A DNA stretch of 20,838 bases from an uncultured Clostridium sp. (GCA_947253885.1 CAMYAO010000026.1:1-20838); one strand, 5' to 3'. Shown: positions 13,835-20,838, numbered from the stretch's first letter. Numbers and translations are program-made. Notes: generated by a model from the sequence alone, not told the origin.

Positions 13835-15994
13835 TCAGATCAGACCTCTCTTCTCTGCAATAATCTCAGCTGTATGTTTTACTTTAATATTATCCAGACC
13901 GCGCGCATCTAAACCGCCTCGAATCTGCATCATACAACCCGGACAATCCACTGCAACCACATCTGGATCACTTTCTTTAATATGACCGATCTTGTTTTCC
14001 AAAATAGGAGCTGAAATCTCAGGATACATTACGCTGTAAGATCCGCCGAATCCACAACAATTGTCATGCTCTGCCATCTCTACAAATTCTACACCCTTAG
14101 TATGCTTCAGCAACTCTCTCTGCTCATCAGTAACCTTTAAGCTTCTGCACAAGTGGCAGCTGTCATGATAAGTTACTTTCACCGGTTTACCGTCACCTTC
14201 ATCTGCACATCCGCCCAGATCGTAGAACAGTTTACAGAAATCAAAAGTTTTGGATGCAATTTCTTCTGCACGTTTCCGCATCTCTGTACCTTCTTCAAAG
14301 AAAACAGGGTACTGATGCAGCTGATGTGTACAAGACGGGCAAGCAGATACTACATAATCATAATCTTCCGCATGCATTGCCTTAATGTTCAATTCCGCCT
14401 CTTTAGTAGCATTTTCTATATCACCCATATTAGATGCAGGACAACCGCAACATGCCTGATCCATCGGCATTTCTACCAGATATCCGATTGAATTCAAGTC
14501 CAAAATGACATCTCTTGCCAGATCTGTATATACAAAATCCAATAAACAACCGGCAAAGATTGCAATCTTTCCTTTCGGATTTTCCACGTGCTGTCTGATA
14601 GTAGGGAAGATATCACGGAATGGTACCTGCGCAATATTAGGGAAACTTCTTCCTTCTGTAAGACCTGATAAAAACATAGGTAAATGACGGATCATCGGCT
14701 GACCTTTTGCGAAAGGTCCCTGTGCAACTGCTGCAATTCTCATCATAGAATGGAACAGCTTACGATCACTTACTGCATCCAGTGCAAACTTCTTAATCGC
14801 ATTCGGATTCTCTAATGCATCCTTCTCGCGAAGTTTCATAATCATTTCAGGAATCTGCAATCCTCCACCGCAGACTTCTTTACATCTTCCACACTGTAAA
14901 CAGATGTTTTGAATCTCACTTGCCCGCTCTTCGGAAACGAGGAAGTGTGTCAGAAGGGTTCCGATACCACCTGTATACACCTTGGATCCGAATACATGAC
15001 CGCCTACCAGAGCAAATGCCGGACAGACATCCAGACAGGCACCACATCGAATACAATCAAAAATCTGTCTAAACTCCGGCTCTGCCAATATCTCGTGACG
15101 TCCCGGATCATCTAATATAACAGCATAAAACTCTTTCTTTTCTTTTGTATCGGCATCTTTATCCGATACCACATCACAGGCACCGGTATACATAGAAATA
15201 TAAGACGTAATTCTCTGTCCTGTTCCGTTACGTGGAAGTGCTTTAAAGATCCAACGGGCATCTGAGATTGATTTTACAAACTTTTCGATACCGAAAATAT
15301 AAAGGTGGATCTTAGGTAACGTACCAACCATACGTCCGTTTCCTTCATTGGTCATCGTAAATACGGTACCGGTTTCCGCAACAGCAACATTGGCTCCGGA
15401 AACACCCATATCCGCCTGTGTAAATCTTTCACGCATAACCCGGCGTGCCGTCTTTACTTCTTCTGAAATAATCGGTTCATTTTTGGTCTTTGTATAGTCA
15501 CTGAACAGGTCTGCAACTTCTTCTTTGTTCAAATGAAGTGCAGGCATTACCATATGGATCGGAGTATCTCCCTGCAAAGAAATAATAAACTCTCCCAGAT
15601 CAGTCTCCTGTACCAGTACTCCGTCTTCTGTCAGAACTTTGTTAAAATGAAGTTCTTCGGACGCCATGGATTTTGACTTTACAATTGTCTTTACATTTTT
15701 CTCTTTTACAAGATTGCGGATATATTCCATTGCTTCTTCTGTGGATTTTGCCACAATCACATGTCCGCCTCTTGCTTCACAATTTTTTGTAAACTCCGCT
15801 ATCATATCATCCAGATGATCTGCGGCATAATGTTTTACTTCTTTAATTTTTTCACGTGTAGCCTCAAAATCAACACCTACATAAGCCTTCTCTCTCTTTG
15901 CAGGATAGGTTTTACAAAAGTTTCCAAGTGTTCTGGCAAGAGTAGTGTTATCCAATGCGGCACGTATTTCTTGTTTTAATGCTTCACTCGACAT
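13835..15994 (-). CDS. lutB: LutB-LutA fusion: LUD/[4Fe-4S] protein with C-terminal double CCG domain
   Basis: A 719-aa fusion about as long as Bacillus LutB plus LutA. I chose the ATG at 15994 because GGAAGGAG lies 7-8 nt upstream; a GTG at 16018 overlapping lutC would place that site inside the gene. The LUD domain spans ~50-290. Two [4Fe-4S] motifs follow, CIRCGACLDVCP (Cys314, 317, 320, 324) and CLQCGRCKEVC (Cys365, 368, 371, 375). The LutA half has two intact CCG modules as in heterodisulfide-reductase subunits: Cys483, CC515-516, C552xxC555, and Cys613, CC646-647, C684xxC687. With LutC it should oxidise L-lactate or a related 2-hydroxy acid and deliver electrons to the quinone pool. The substrate is inferred from the family. 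Confidence 0.92.
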   Translation of the reverse strand: MSSEALKQEIRAALDNTTLARTLGNFCKTYPAKREKAYVGVDFEATREKIKEVKHYAADHLDDMIAEFTKNCEARGGHVIVAKSTEEAMEYIRNLVKEKNVKTIVKSKSMASEELHFNKVLTEDGVLVQETDLGEFIISLQGDTPIHMVMPALHLNKEEVADLFSDYTKTKNEPIISEEVKTARRVMRERFTQADMGVSGANVAVAETGTVFTMTNEGNGRMVGTLPKIHLYIFGIEKFVKSISDARWIFKALPRNGTGQRITSYISMYTGACDVVSDKDADTKEKKEFYAVILDDPGRHEILAEPEFRQIFDCIRCGACLDVCPAFALVGGHVFGSKVYTGGIGTLLTHFLVSEERASEIQNICLQCGRCKEVCGGGLQIPEMIMKLREKDALENPNAIKKFALDAVSDRKLFHSMMRIAAVAQGPFAKGQPMIRHLPMFLSGLTEGRSFPNIAQVPFRDIFPTIRQHVENPKGKIAIFAGCLLDFVYTDLARDVILDLNSIGYLVEMPMDQACCGCPASNMGDIENATKEAELNIKAMHAEDYDYVVSACPSCTHQLHQYPVFFEEGTEMRKRAEEIASKTFDFCKLFYDLGGCADEGDGKPVKVTYHDSCHLCRSLKVTDEQRELLKHTKGVEFVEMAEHDNCCGFGGSYSVMYPEISAPILENKIGHIKESDPDVVAVDCPGCMMQIRGGLDARGLDNIKVKHTAEIIAEKRGLI

Positions 15995-16014
15995 GAATCG
16001 TTCTCCTTCCTCTG

Positions 16015-16566
16015 TCACTCATCATCTACAACTACAGCAGTCAGTCTGATCGGTCCGTGTACACCAACGGTACTTACGCACTCGATATCTGCTGTACGGC
16101 TCGGTCCGGTAATAAAGCCGATAAAGTTTGGAATCTCAGGAAGACTGCCCAACAGATCAAACATATCATCATATTCCGGTACGATAGTAGATCCCTTTAC
16201 TACTCCGATGTAATATTCGGACATGGTTGCGATGATTCTGTCATCCACATTGTCCCGACCTTGCAACATCGAACCGAGATCTGCAATTGCGTATTGATTC
16301 TCTGTCACCCCGCCTTTTGCAGTCTCTGCATGTAAGCGAATATGGTCTGTGTAGACTTCGATTCCCGCTTCTTTCAGCGCTTCCGCTACTCCCGCCTCCT
16401 TAAACAACGGAGTGTCTGCCACGCACGCATCAGGAATTCCCGCCTCTTTAAACACCTCTGCAATAGCCTTTCCAAGGGTTGCTTTAGATGCACGTACACA
16501 GGTCCCGTTCACGCCTTCCAGATTCGTCTTGAATCTTTCATACAACTCATCTGTGAAATTGTTCAT
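16015..16566 (-). CDS. lutC: LutC-like LUD-domain protein
   Basis: A 183-aa LUD (DUF162) protein, the third component of the LutABC/LldEFG lactate dehydrogenase complex. The conserved C-terminal core IGFITGPSRTADIE followed by VGVHGP is present, as is the LGSMLQGRDNVDD region. It is shorter than Bacillus LutC (about 240 aa), mainly at the N-terminus. The ATG at 16566 has AAAGGGG 8 nt upstream. It is the first gene of the operon and its stop codon lies 20 nt ahead of the lutB start. Its promoter is at 16620-16649, and a palindrome occupies the leader. Confidence 0.9.
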   Translation of the reverse strand: MNNFTDELYERFKTNLEGVNGTCVRASKATLGKAIAEVFKEAGIPDACVADTPLFKEAGVAEALKEAGIEVYTDHIRLHAETAKGGVTENQYAIADLGSMLQGRDNVDDRIIATMSEYYIGVVKGSTIVPEYDDMFDLLGSLPEIPNFIGFITGPSRTADIECVSTVGVHGPIRLTAVVVDDE

Positions 16567-16581
16567 GATTACGCCCCTTTC

Positions 16582-16599
16582 TGACGAAATTTTCCGTCA
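16582..16599. promoter_or_regulatory. Palindromic operator candidate in the lut operon leader
   Basis: TGACGAAATTTTCCGTCA is an 18-bp inverted repeat with eight of nine base pairs matching. It lies between the predicted start of transcription (~16612) and the lutC ribosome site. The position fits a repressor roadblock. It is not the LutR box known to me, so the binding protein is unknown. Confidence 0.5.
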
Positions 16600-16619
16600 C
16601 ATTATTATATATATACTAA

Positions 16620-16649
16620 ATGATAAATAATATATTTAAAATTAGTCAA
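16620..16649 (-). promoter_or_regulatory. Sigma-A-type promoter of the lut-men-fix operon
   Basis: On the minus strand TTGACT (16644-16649) and TATCAT (16620-16625) match consensus at five of six positions each, with an 18-bp spacer in very AT-rich DNA. Transcription would begin near 16612, about 45 nt before the lutC start. Confidence 0.65.
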
Positions 16650-16755
16650 TGCTAATAAAATTTTTCATAAAATATGCCAAATTTTTATTTTTTTTTTAGT
16701 AAAACTGCTAAATTTTCTCCCATCTATTTTTCTATGATTTACTACATTTTTACTA

Positions 16756-16784
16756 TAAACACCATTTTCCGCCTATGATATAAT
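16756..16784 (+). promoter_or_regulatory. Promoter of the divergent 106-aa gene
   Basis: A perfect TATAAT (16779-16784) preceded by an extended TGA has a weak -35 TAAACA (16756-16761) at a 17-bp distance. It lies 37 bp ahead of the plus-strand ATG. The -35 of this promoter and that of the lut promoter are back to back about 105 bp apart. Confidence 0.6.
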
Positions 16785-16821
16785 GTATTTGACAAAAAAA
16801 CCTATGTAGGGGGTAAGAAAC

Positions 16822-17142
16822 ATGGATATCAAACATTTAGATGCAAATCCGACCGGCTCCAGCGAGGGTACCAAAAGCGTACTGAGAGAAGCTATGGAAG
16901 CACAGAAGATCGAAGTAAAACTGAAAGGAAATATGTGTTTGGATGACTCCGATCAAAATCTGATCATGATCTGGAGCAAAGCTGTCGGAGTATGTGAGGA
17001 AGACTTGATTGTATGCTGGAAGGTAACCGATCCCTCTGCGGAAGAGATGAAAGATATGGTTGCCAACTGGGATCAATTTATTGTCATGTCGGAGGCAGGC
17101 AAACCGCTCGGTACTGCTCGTGAATATTTTTTAACCAAATAA
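16822..17142 (+). CDS. Unrecognised 106-aa soluble protein, divergent from the lut operon
   Basis: The ATG at 16822 has an AGGGGGT site and its own promoter, and the frame ends within a strong terminator, so it is a real monocistronic gene. The protein has no signal peptide or membrane segment. It is acidic in the middle and holds three cysteines (39, 58, 65). The sequence MDIKHLDANPTGSSEGTKSV and the later WDQFIVMSEAGKPLGTAREY recall no family I can name. It is the only plus-strand gene in this half of the window. Its back-to-back position with lutC could mean a regulatory or sensory role for the operon, but no DNA-binding motif is seen. Confidence 0.75.
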   Translation: MDIKHLDANPTGSSEGTKSVLREAMEAQKIEVKLKGNMCLDDSDQNLIMIWSKAVGVCEEDLIVCWKVTDPSAEEMKDMVANWDQFIVMSEAGKPLGTAREYFLTK

Positions 17143-17188
17143 ACAAAGGACGGTCAGATAAAAACAGGTATCTGACCGTCCTTTGTTT
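17141..17188. terminator. 20-bp perfect bidirectional terminator overlapping a stop codon
   Basis: 17141-17160 pairs with 17169-17188 without mismatch around an 8-nt loop; the GC core is GGACGGTCAGA. T-rich DNA follows on the plus strand, and AT-rich ends on the other. Its first two bases are the last two of the 106-aa gene's TAA. On the minus strand it ends the YgjV operon 7 bp past that stop. Confidence 0.92.
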
Positions 17189-17194
17189 ATTATT

Positions 17195-17743
17195 TTATTT
17201 TTTTTGAATCACATCTCCATCCAATGCCTTCCATCCAAAACGAACAATTGATACGATAATAGACAGCATTACAATACTTGCATTGATAACACCACCCCAA
17301 GAATGAATAATTACTGCATATATTAACATACACGGTGAAGTAATTCCCAGGTTTGATAAACGAATATACTTTGCATTATTAGTCCAGTAACCGACCGTTC
17401 CGGAAATTGTCCCGATTAATGGAAGCAAACTTGCCGGTCCGTTCCATGTTTTCACTGCAATTCCGATACATATGAGCGAAAAAATGACTACCCAGCCTTT
17501 CCACCGAATCCACTCCCATTTCTTATAACGTATCAGCATGGTATTTCTGACAATATTTACCAATAAGGTCAGACATCCGCTATAAGCACCTAATAATGCA
17601 AACTGCAAAACAAACGTGAAACACCCCATCGTTTGTATCAAAAATAAGCGTATATTCGAACGCACCTGAAACGATAACAGGAATAAAAAAACCCCGAAAA
17701 AACCTATTATCTGTATCAAAATCTTAAAAGCTTCTACACTCAT
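17195..17743 (-). CDS. YgjV-family integral membrane protein
   Basis: A 182-aa protein with five to six hydrophobic helices (first at ~8-26, with others near 35-62, 80-98, 105-118, 135-150 and 152-170). The opening pattern, GFFGVFLFLLSFQVRSNIRL followed by a QTMGCFTFVLQFALLGAYSG block, is typical of the YgjV family (Imp-YgjV), whose function is unknown. The ATG at 17743 follows a GGGGGA site. It is the last gene of an HD - EFR1 - YgjV operon, with gaps of about 45 nt, and ends at the bidirectional terminator. Confidence 0.82.
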   Translation of the reverse strand: MSVEAFKILIQIIGFFGVFLFLLSFQVRSNIRLFLIQTMGCFTFVLQFALLGAYSGCLTLLVNIVRNTMLIRYKKWEWIRWKGWVVIFSLICIGIAVKTWNGPASLLPLIGTISGTVGYWTNNAKYIRLSNLGITSPCMLIYAVIIHSWGGVINASIVMLSIIVSIVRFGWKALDGDVIQKK

Positions 17744-17788
17744 TTACTATTATCCCCCAAATCAATTTTTTTGCTTCTCCTCCTCTTT

Positions 17789-18607
17789 CTACTCCATCCA
17801 AAACGTATTACTTTTTCGCTCATAGTAAGTATGCTCCAGCATCGCTACATGAGACAAAAAATCGGCGTCTTCCCAATACTTTGCTCCTGTCGGGCACTTT
17901 TTAATACATGCCTGACATTTAATACAGACACCGACAACCAGAGAGACCGCCTCTTTGTCTATACTGTCCATAGGACAGACTTTTGCACAAATCCCGCAAT
18001 TATCGCATTTTTCCTTATTTGTGACCGGCTTTGCCTTCAGAAACTTTGCCGGTGTCCCATCCTCTTTTAACGGCGTATAATAAGATCCTATCTCTGAATC
18101 CGGATAAAACGACAAATACTCCCTGTGTTTCCCTTTTTGCCATACTTCCTGTATAAATGCCCGAATCTCTTCCTGATCCTTTGCATCCGGACGCCCTCGA
18201 CCCGGGATTTCAGAAAATGCGTGTTGTGCCACTACTGCCGCCGCTCCCAATGAAATAAAACCTCCTTTTTTCAAGTCTGATACCAGCTCCTTTACGGCTT
18301 CATCATAATTTCGATTTCCAAATACACATATTGGAATCATCGGTGTATCCTTCCCGGTAAAAGCCGACCGGATATCCGGTTCAATCTTATTCGGAATTCT
18401 CCCCGCATACACCGGAAAACCAAAAACCACCAGGTCCTGTTCCGTAAAAAAATATTTCTTTTTCCGGTTCTCGGACTTTGTAAAATTAATCCATCTACAG
18501 GATTTCTCCAACAACTTCTCCAGCTCTGTCACGACTGTCTGTACTACTTTTTCAGTTCCTCCTGTCGGACTGAAGCAAACAGCATATAATTGCTTTATAT
18601 TCTCCAT
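17789..18607 (-). CDS. EFR1-family flavodoxin-ferredoxin fusion
   Basis: A 272-aa electron-transfer protein. The N-terminal flavodoxin-like domain (~1-160) has the FMN phosphate loop SPTGGTEK (13-20) and GFPVYAGRIP (63-72). Two [4Fe-4S] clusters follow: CDNCGICAKVCP (Cys201, 204, 207, 211) and CIKCQACIKKCP (Cys228, 231, 234, 238). These EFR1-type proteins are common in anaerobic Clostridia; their partners are mostly unknown. A perfect AAGGAGG site precedes the ATG at 18607. The gene is in a separate transcription unit from the lut-men-fix operon but could share its electron pool (inference). Confidence 0.9.
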   Translation of the reverse strand: MENIKQLYAVCFSPTGGTEKVVQTVVTELEKLLEKSCRWINFTKSENRKKKYFFTEQDLVVFGFPVYAGRIPNKIEPDIRSAFTGKDTPMIPICVFGNRNYDEAVKELVSDLKKGGFISLGAAAVVAQHAFSEIPGRGRPDAKDQEEIRAFIQEVWQKGKHREYLSFYPDSEIGSYYTPLKEDGTPAKFLKAKPVTNKEKCDNCGICAKVCPMDSIDKEAVSLVVGVCIKCQACIKKCPTGAKYWEDADFLSHVAMLEHTYYERKSNTFWME

Positions 18608-18649
18608 TTTTTCACCTCCTTTTCGAAATAAGTGCTTCTGTTTTCTGTC

Positions 18650-19174
18650 CTAGTCTGACAGCTCAAATCCTCTGTCTGATAAAAACATTTTATAAAAAAG
18701 TGACTTTCCGGTCTCTGTTTTAAATATACGGTCGTATACCTTTTGTGCTACAGTCCTTTCCAAACCGTCCTCATACAGATTTACTAAAAAGTCGGCCTCA
18801 ATTAAAATCTGATGATCCATATCCGTTATCGCATCATACATGTGGTGGTGTGCTATCAGCCAACAAATCCGATTCGTATCCTCTCCGGAAAATCCGTTTT
18901 GAAGAAGAATTGTTCGTGCCACATCAGGTCCCAACTCCTGCTGCAGCTTCCCGTTTTGATAACCGTATTTCTCTTCTGCAATACGAATACCGATATCATG
19001 TACATAGCCCACCGCTTCAATAATAAACTGTGTATGCTCGTCCACCCTCTCCCCACGTCCAATCAAAGCGGCAAATGCCTCCACTTTTAAAAAATGCTGT
19101 ATGCGCTTCGGATCACCGACATCGTGCGCCAGCATATCCATACACAATGCATCCAACTGCTCTCTCTTTGTCAT
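18650..19174 (-). CDS. HD-domain phosphohydrolase
   Basis: A 174-aa metal-dependent phosphohydrolase. HD ligands are His27 (RIQHFLKV), His59-Asp60 (VGYVHDIG), the His109-His111 group (LIAHHHMYD) and Asp128 (LIEADFLV). The ATG at 19174 has a GAGGAGAGG site; the longer TTG start at 19192 would place it inside the gene. Single-domain HD proteins act on nucleotides or other phosphate esters; the substrate is not evident. It is first in the operon with EFR1 and YgjV. Confidence 0.88.
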   Translation of the reverse strand: MTKREQLDALCMDMLAHDVGDPKRIQHFLKVEAFAALIGRGERVDEHTQFIIEAVGYVHDIGIRIAEEKYGYQNGKLQQELGPDVARTILLQNGFSGEDTNRICWLIAHHHMYDAITDMDHQILIEADFLVNLYEDGLERTVAQKVYDRIFKTETGKSLFYKMFLSDRGFELSD

Positions 19175-19215
19175 AATGCAACCTCTCCTCAATTTCTATT
19201 TGGCTTCATTGTAAC

Positions 19216-19221
19216 ATTATA
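19216..19221 (-). promoter_or_regulatory. -10 element ahead of the HD-domain gene
   Basis: A perfect TATAAT on the minus strand lies about 42 nt upstream of the chosen HD gene start. The -35 region (GGGACG or nearby) is poor, so the promoter may be weak or activator-dependent. Confidence 0.45.
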
Positions 19222-19260
19222 CCTGCAAAAATAAAACGTCCCCCACCATGATTTTCCCAC

Positions 19261-19304
19261 AAAAACTGCCGCATGAAGCATCCGGCTTTCATGCGGCAGT
19301 TTTT
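19261..19304. terminator. Strong bidirectional terminator after the ABC transporter operon
   Basis: AAAAACTGCCGCATGAA (19261-19277) pairs perfectly with 19288-19304 over 17 bp with a 10-nt loop. A and T runs flank both sides. It ends transcription from the ABC operon on the minus strand and separates it from the HD operon promoter. Confidence 0.92.
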
Positions 19305-19347
19305 GATACTGTAAATTAAATTGTATGCGGTAATACGTATCAATTAC

Positions 19348-19980
19348 CTATCCCTCAATTGCTCCATCCTTTATTATATAAATCTTATCTGATACATTTT
19401 CTAAAAAAATATTATCATGACTCGTTACAATAATTGTCGATCCTTTTTCTTTCAGTAAAATCAATAATCGTTCCAAGAGAGCAATTCCCTCACGATCAAT
19501 TGCATTTGTTGGTTCATCCAACAAAATTAGTTTTGGAAATCCTAATATGGCCTGTGCAATCCCAAGTCGCTCTTTCATTCCAAGCGAGAACTTTTTATAT
19601 TTTCTTCGATCTGTTGGATTTAGCCCTACCAATTGCAAAGCATCGTATATGTCTTGATCAGTTATACGTTCATCAATCATGGCAATTAGCTGTAAATTTT
19701 CAAAAGCAGTGAATTCCGAAAGGAAAGTGGGATTCTCAATCAATATTCCCATATCATTCGGATAATTATGATTACCGATTTCTTTTCCATCTATGATGAC
19801 CTTTCCTTTTACTTTTATCAATCCTGCCATTGCCCGTAACAACATAGTTTTCCCCGACCCGTTGATTCCTCTAAAACCATAAATTTTATTTCTATCAAGT
19901 TTCAAACTAATATTGTTTAATATTTGATTCTTTTTAATAATCTTATTTACATTCATCAATTGGATATACTCATCACCCAT
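19348..19980 (-). CDS. ABC transporter ATP-binding protein (BcrA/lantibiotic-type)
   Basis: A 210-aa nucleotide-binding subunit. Walker A is GINGSGKT (38-45), signature FSLGMKERLGIA (131-142), Walker B LILLDEP (151-157) and H-loop His190. In place of the Q-loop glutamine it has the MGILIENPTF pattern (77-86), which is common in bacitracin/lantibiotic-efflux-type ATPases. The ATG at 19980 overlaps the permease end and has an AGGAG site. It works with the membrane subunit upstream. The exported substrate cannot be told from sequence. The length is slightly below the family norm of 220-300 aa. Confidence 0.93.
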   Translation of the reverse strand: MGDEYIQLMNVNKIIKKNQILNNISLKLDRNKIYGFRGINGSGKTMLLRAMAGLIKVKGKVIIDGKEIGNHNYPNDMGILIENPTFLSEFTAFENLQLIAMIDERITDQDIYDALQLVGLNPTDRRKYKKFSLGMKERLGIAQAILGFPKLILLDEPTNAIDREGIALLERLLILLKEKGSTIIVTSHDNIFLENVSDKIYIIKDGAIEG

Positions 19981-20701
19981 TGTTTATTCTCCTCAATACA
20001 AAAATATCAGCTCTATCAAAAATAAATTTAGCAATTACAAAAGCAATTATAATCAGAAAAATCCCATATATAATACTATTCCATATGGATCCTGAAAAAT
20101 GGCTATATAAGAAGTTTGAGGGAAATAGTATTGGTTTATCACTTGATAATCTACATAAAATAAAAATTACCACACATAACAAAGCTTGTATCTCAGAAAG
20201 CACAAGGATCAACATTTCGTATATAGTGTAAACTGACAGACTTCCCATTCCAATCAAAACAACATCCATCCCCCACTTTTGCACCGGAATATCCCCCTGT
20301 AATGAAAAAACCTTCAGAGCAAAAAAAATAACAGATTCAACCAATAAGCTTAAACCTATCGTGATGACCCCCATAATCCATTTGCTTATCCATAAGCTAA
20401 ATTTATGTTTCAACTTGATCCAAATATAATCCGATTTTTTAATTAAATCCTTTTTTAAATAGCCTACCAAAAAAACCATAGGCAATATCATTGAAAAGAC
20501 CCAAAAAAATGGAATTTGACTTCGATTTTGCAAATAACAATCCGGAGGTAACCCTTCCATAGACATCTGCAAGCCACCTGTTATCTCCAGATATCCCATG
20601 ATTCCCACTAAAATGATAAGAAATAATACTGCTCTTCTTTTCAAAATTTCCATCCAAAGGAATAAATCTCGTTTTAATAAATGTATTACCTCTTTTGCCA
20701 T
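19973..20701 (-). CDS. ABC-2-type transporter permease
   Basis: A 242-aa membrane protein with about six hydrophobic segments (around 22-40, 66-82, 105-128, 140-162, 166-184, 208-230). This is the usual topology of small ABC-2 permeases, with a cytoplasmic N-terminal amphipathic stretch LLKRDLFLWMEILKRR. The ATG at 20701 follows GAAGGAG. It overlaps the ATPase start by 8 nt and the preceding partial gene by 16 nt, so all three are one operon. No conserved motif shows the substrate. Confidence 0.85.
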   Translation of the reverse strand: MAKEVIHLLKRDLFLWMEILKRRAVLFLIILVGIMGYLEITGGLQMSMEGLPPDCYLQNRSQIPFFWVFSMILPMVFLVGYLKKDLIKKSDYIWIKLKHKFSLWISKWIMGVITIGLSLLVESVIFFALKVFSLQGDIPVQKWGMDVVLIGMGSLSVYTIYEMLILVLSEIQALLCVVIFILCRLSSDKPILFPSNFLYSHFSGSIWNSIIYGIFLIIIAFVIAKFIFDRADIFVLRRINNG

Positions 20702-20792
20702 GACCGAAACTCCTTCAGTTCATAATAATCTTTCTTTACTAAAATAATACTCACACAGATTACTAAAAAAATCAGCATGACTAATTTATATA
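20686..20792 (-). CDS. C-terminal end of a second membrane protein, probably another ABC permease (partial)
   Basis: On the minus strand the frame ending at TAA (20686-20688) is open up to the adapter boundary. It encodes YKLVMLIFLVICVSIILVKK, then a short charged tail DYYELKEFRSWQKR. A closing transmembrane helix with a short cytoplasmic tail, overlapping the next permease by 16 nt, fits a paired permease of the same transporter. The rest is off the contig. Only 34 residues are visible, so the assignment rests on context. Confidence 0.6.
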
Positions 20793-20838
20793 CTGTCTCT
20801 TATACACATCTGACGCTGCCGACGATATGCAGTGTGTA
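20793..20838. other. Illumina Nextera adapter and index (library artefact)
   Basis: From 20793 (CTGTCTCTTATACACATC) to 20825 the sequence equals the reverse complement of the Nextera Tn5 mosaic end plus read-1 adapter. The next eight bases, TATGCAGT (20826-20833), are the reverse complement of index ACTGCATA (S506 in the standard Nextera set). GTGTA at the end is the start of the P5 flow-cell sequence. This is not genomic DNA; the contig ends at 20792. Confidence 0.98.

Noticed and set aside
1..20838. CRISPR arrays, tRNA, rRNA or riboswitches
   Set aside because: No regularly spaced short repeats, cloverleaf with CCA-type end, or recognisable riboswitch core was seen on either strand.

Overview
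The window looks like a contig end from a low-GC, anaerobic Firmicute, probably Lachnospiraceae or a close clostridial relative. That placement is inferred from strong GGAGG-type ribosome sites, the AT-rich code, EFR1-type ferredoxins, a typical clostridial serine recombinase, and the absence of aerobic functions. Nearly all genes lie on the minus strand.

Layout: (1) 1-2087, the 5' two-thirds or so of a large secreted surface protein gene with DUF1542/FIVAR-like helical repeats, cut by the window edge. (2) 2272-5753, a mobile-element and debris zone. It holds a large serine recombinase with a small partner ORF, the first ~55 codons of a type III-like DNA methyltransferase behind an XRE regulator, a recombinase C-terminal remnant with an in-frame stop, and the tail of a ubiX-like flavin prenyltransferase followed by an lpdD-like pseudogene with two in-frame stops. 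(3) 5849-16566, one ~10.7 kb minus-strand operon. In transcription order it is lutC, a lutB-lutA fusion, a polyprenyl diphosphate synthase, menA, menG/ubiE, fixC, fixX, two ArsA/Get3-like ATPases with C-terminal HSP20-like domains, and a SAM methyltransferase. A good promoter with a palindrome in the leader lies upstream, and a strong terminator closes it. (4) 16822-17142, a divergent gene for an unrecognised 106-aa protein. (5) 17195-19174, an HD phosphohydrolase - EFR1 flavodoxin/ferredoxin - YgjV-like membrane protein operon. (6) 19348-20792, an ABC-2 type transporter operon. (7) 20793-20838 is not biological: it is a Nextera library adapter with index.

The most interesting part is the operon in (3). 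It joins an NAD-independent lactate-type dehydrogenase (LutABC), the last three steps of menaquinone synthesis (chain synthesis, prenylation, C-methylation) without the genes that make the naphthoquinone ring, and the FAD and Fe-S subunits of an ETF:quinone-oxidoreductase-like enzyme (FixCX) without the FixAB/ETF partner. To this it adds a pair of Get3/ArsA-type ATPases and a methyltransferase with no known role in such pathways. The simplest reading is a self-contained quinone-dependent electron-transfer module, perhaps built on a scavenged ring precursor such as 1,4-dihydroxy-2-naphthoate. That reading is inference; the gene identities come directly from sequence motifs.
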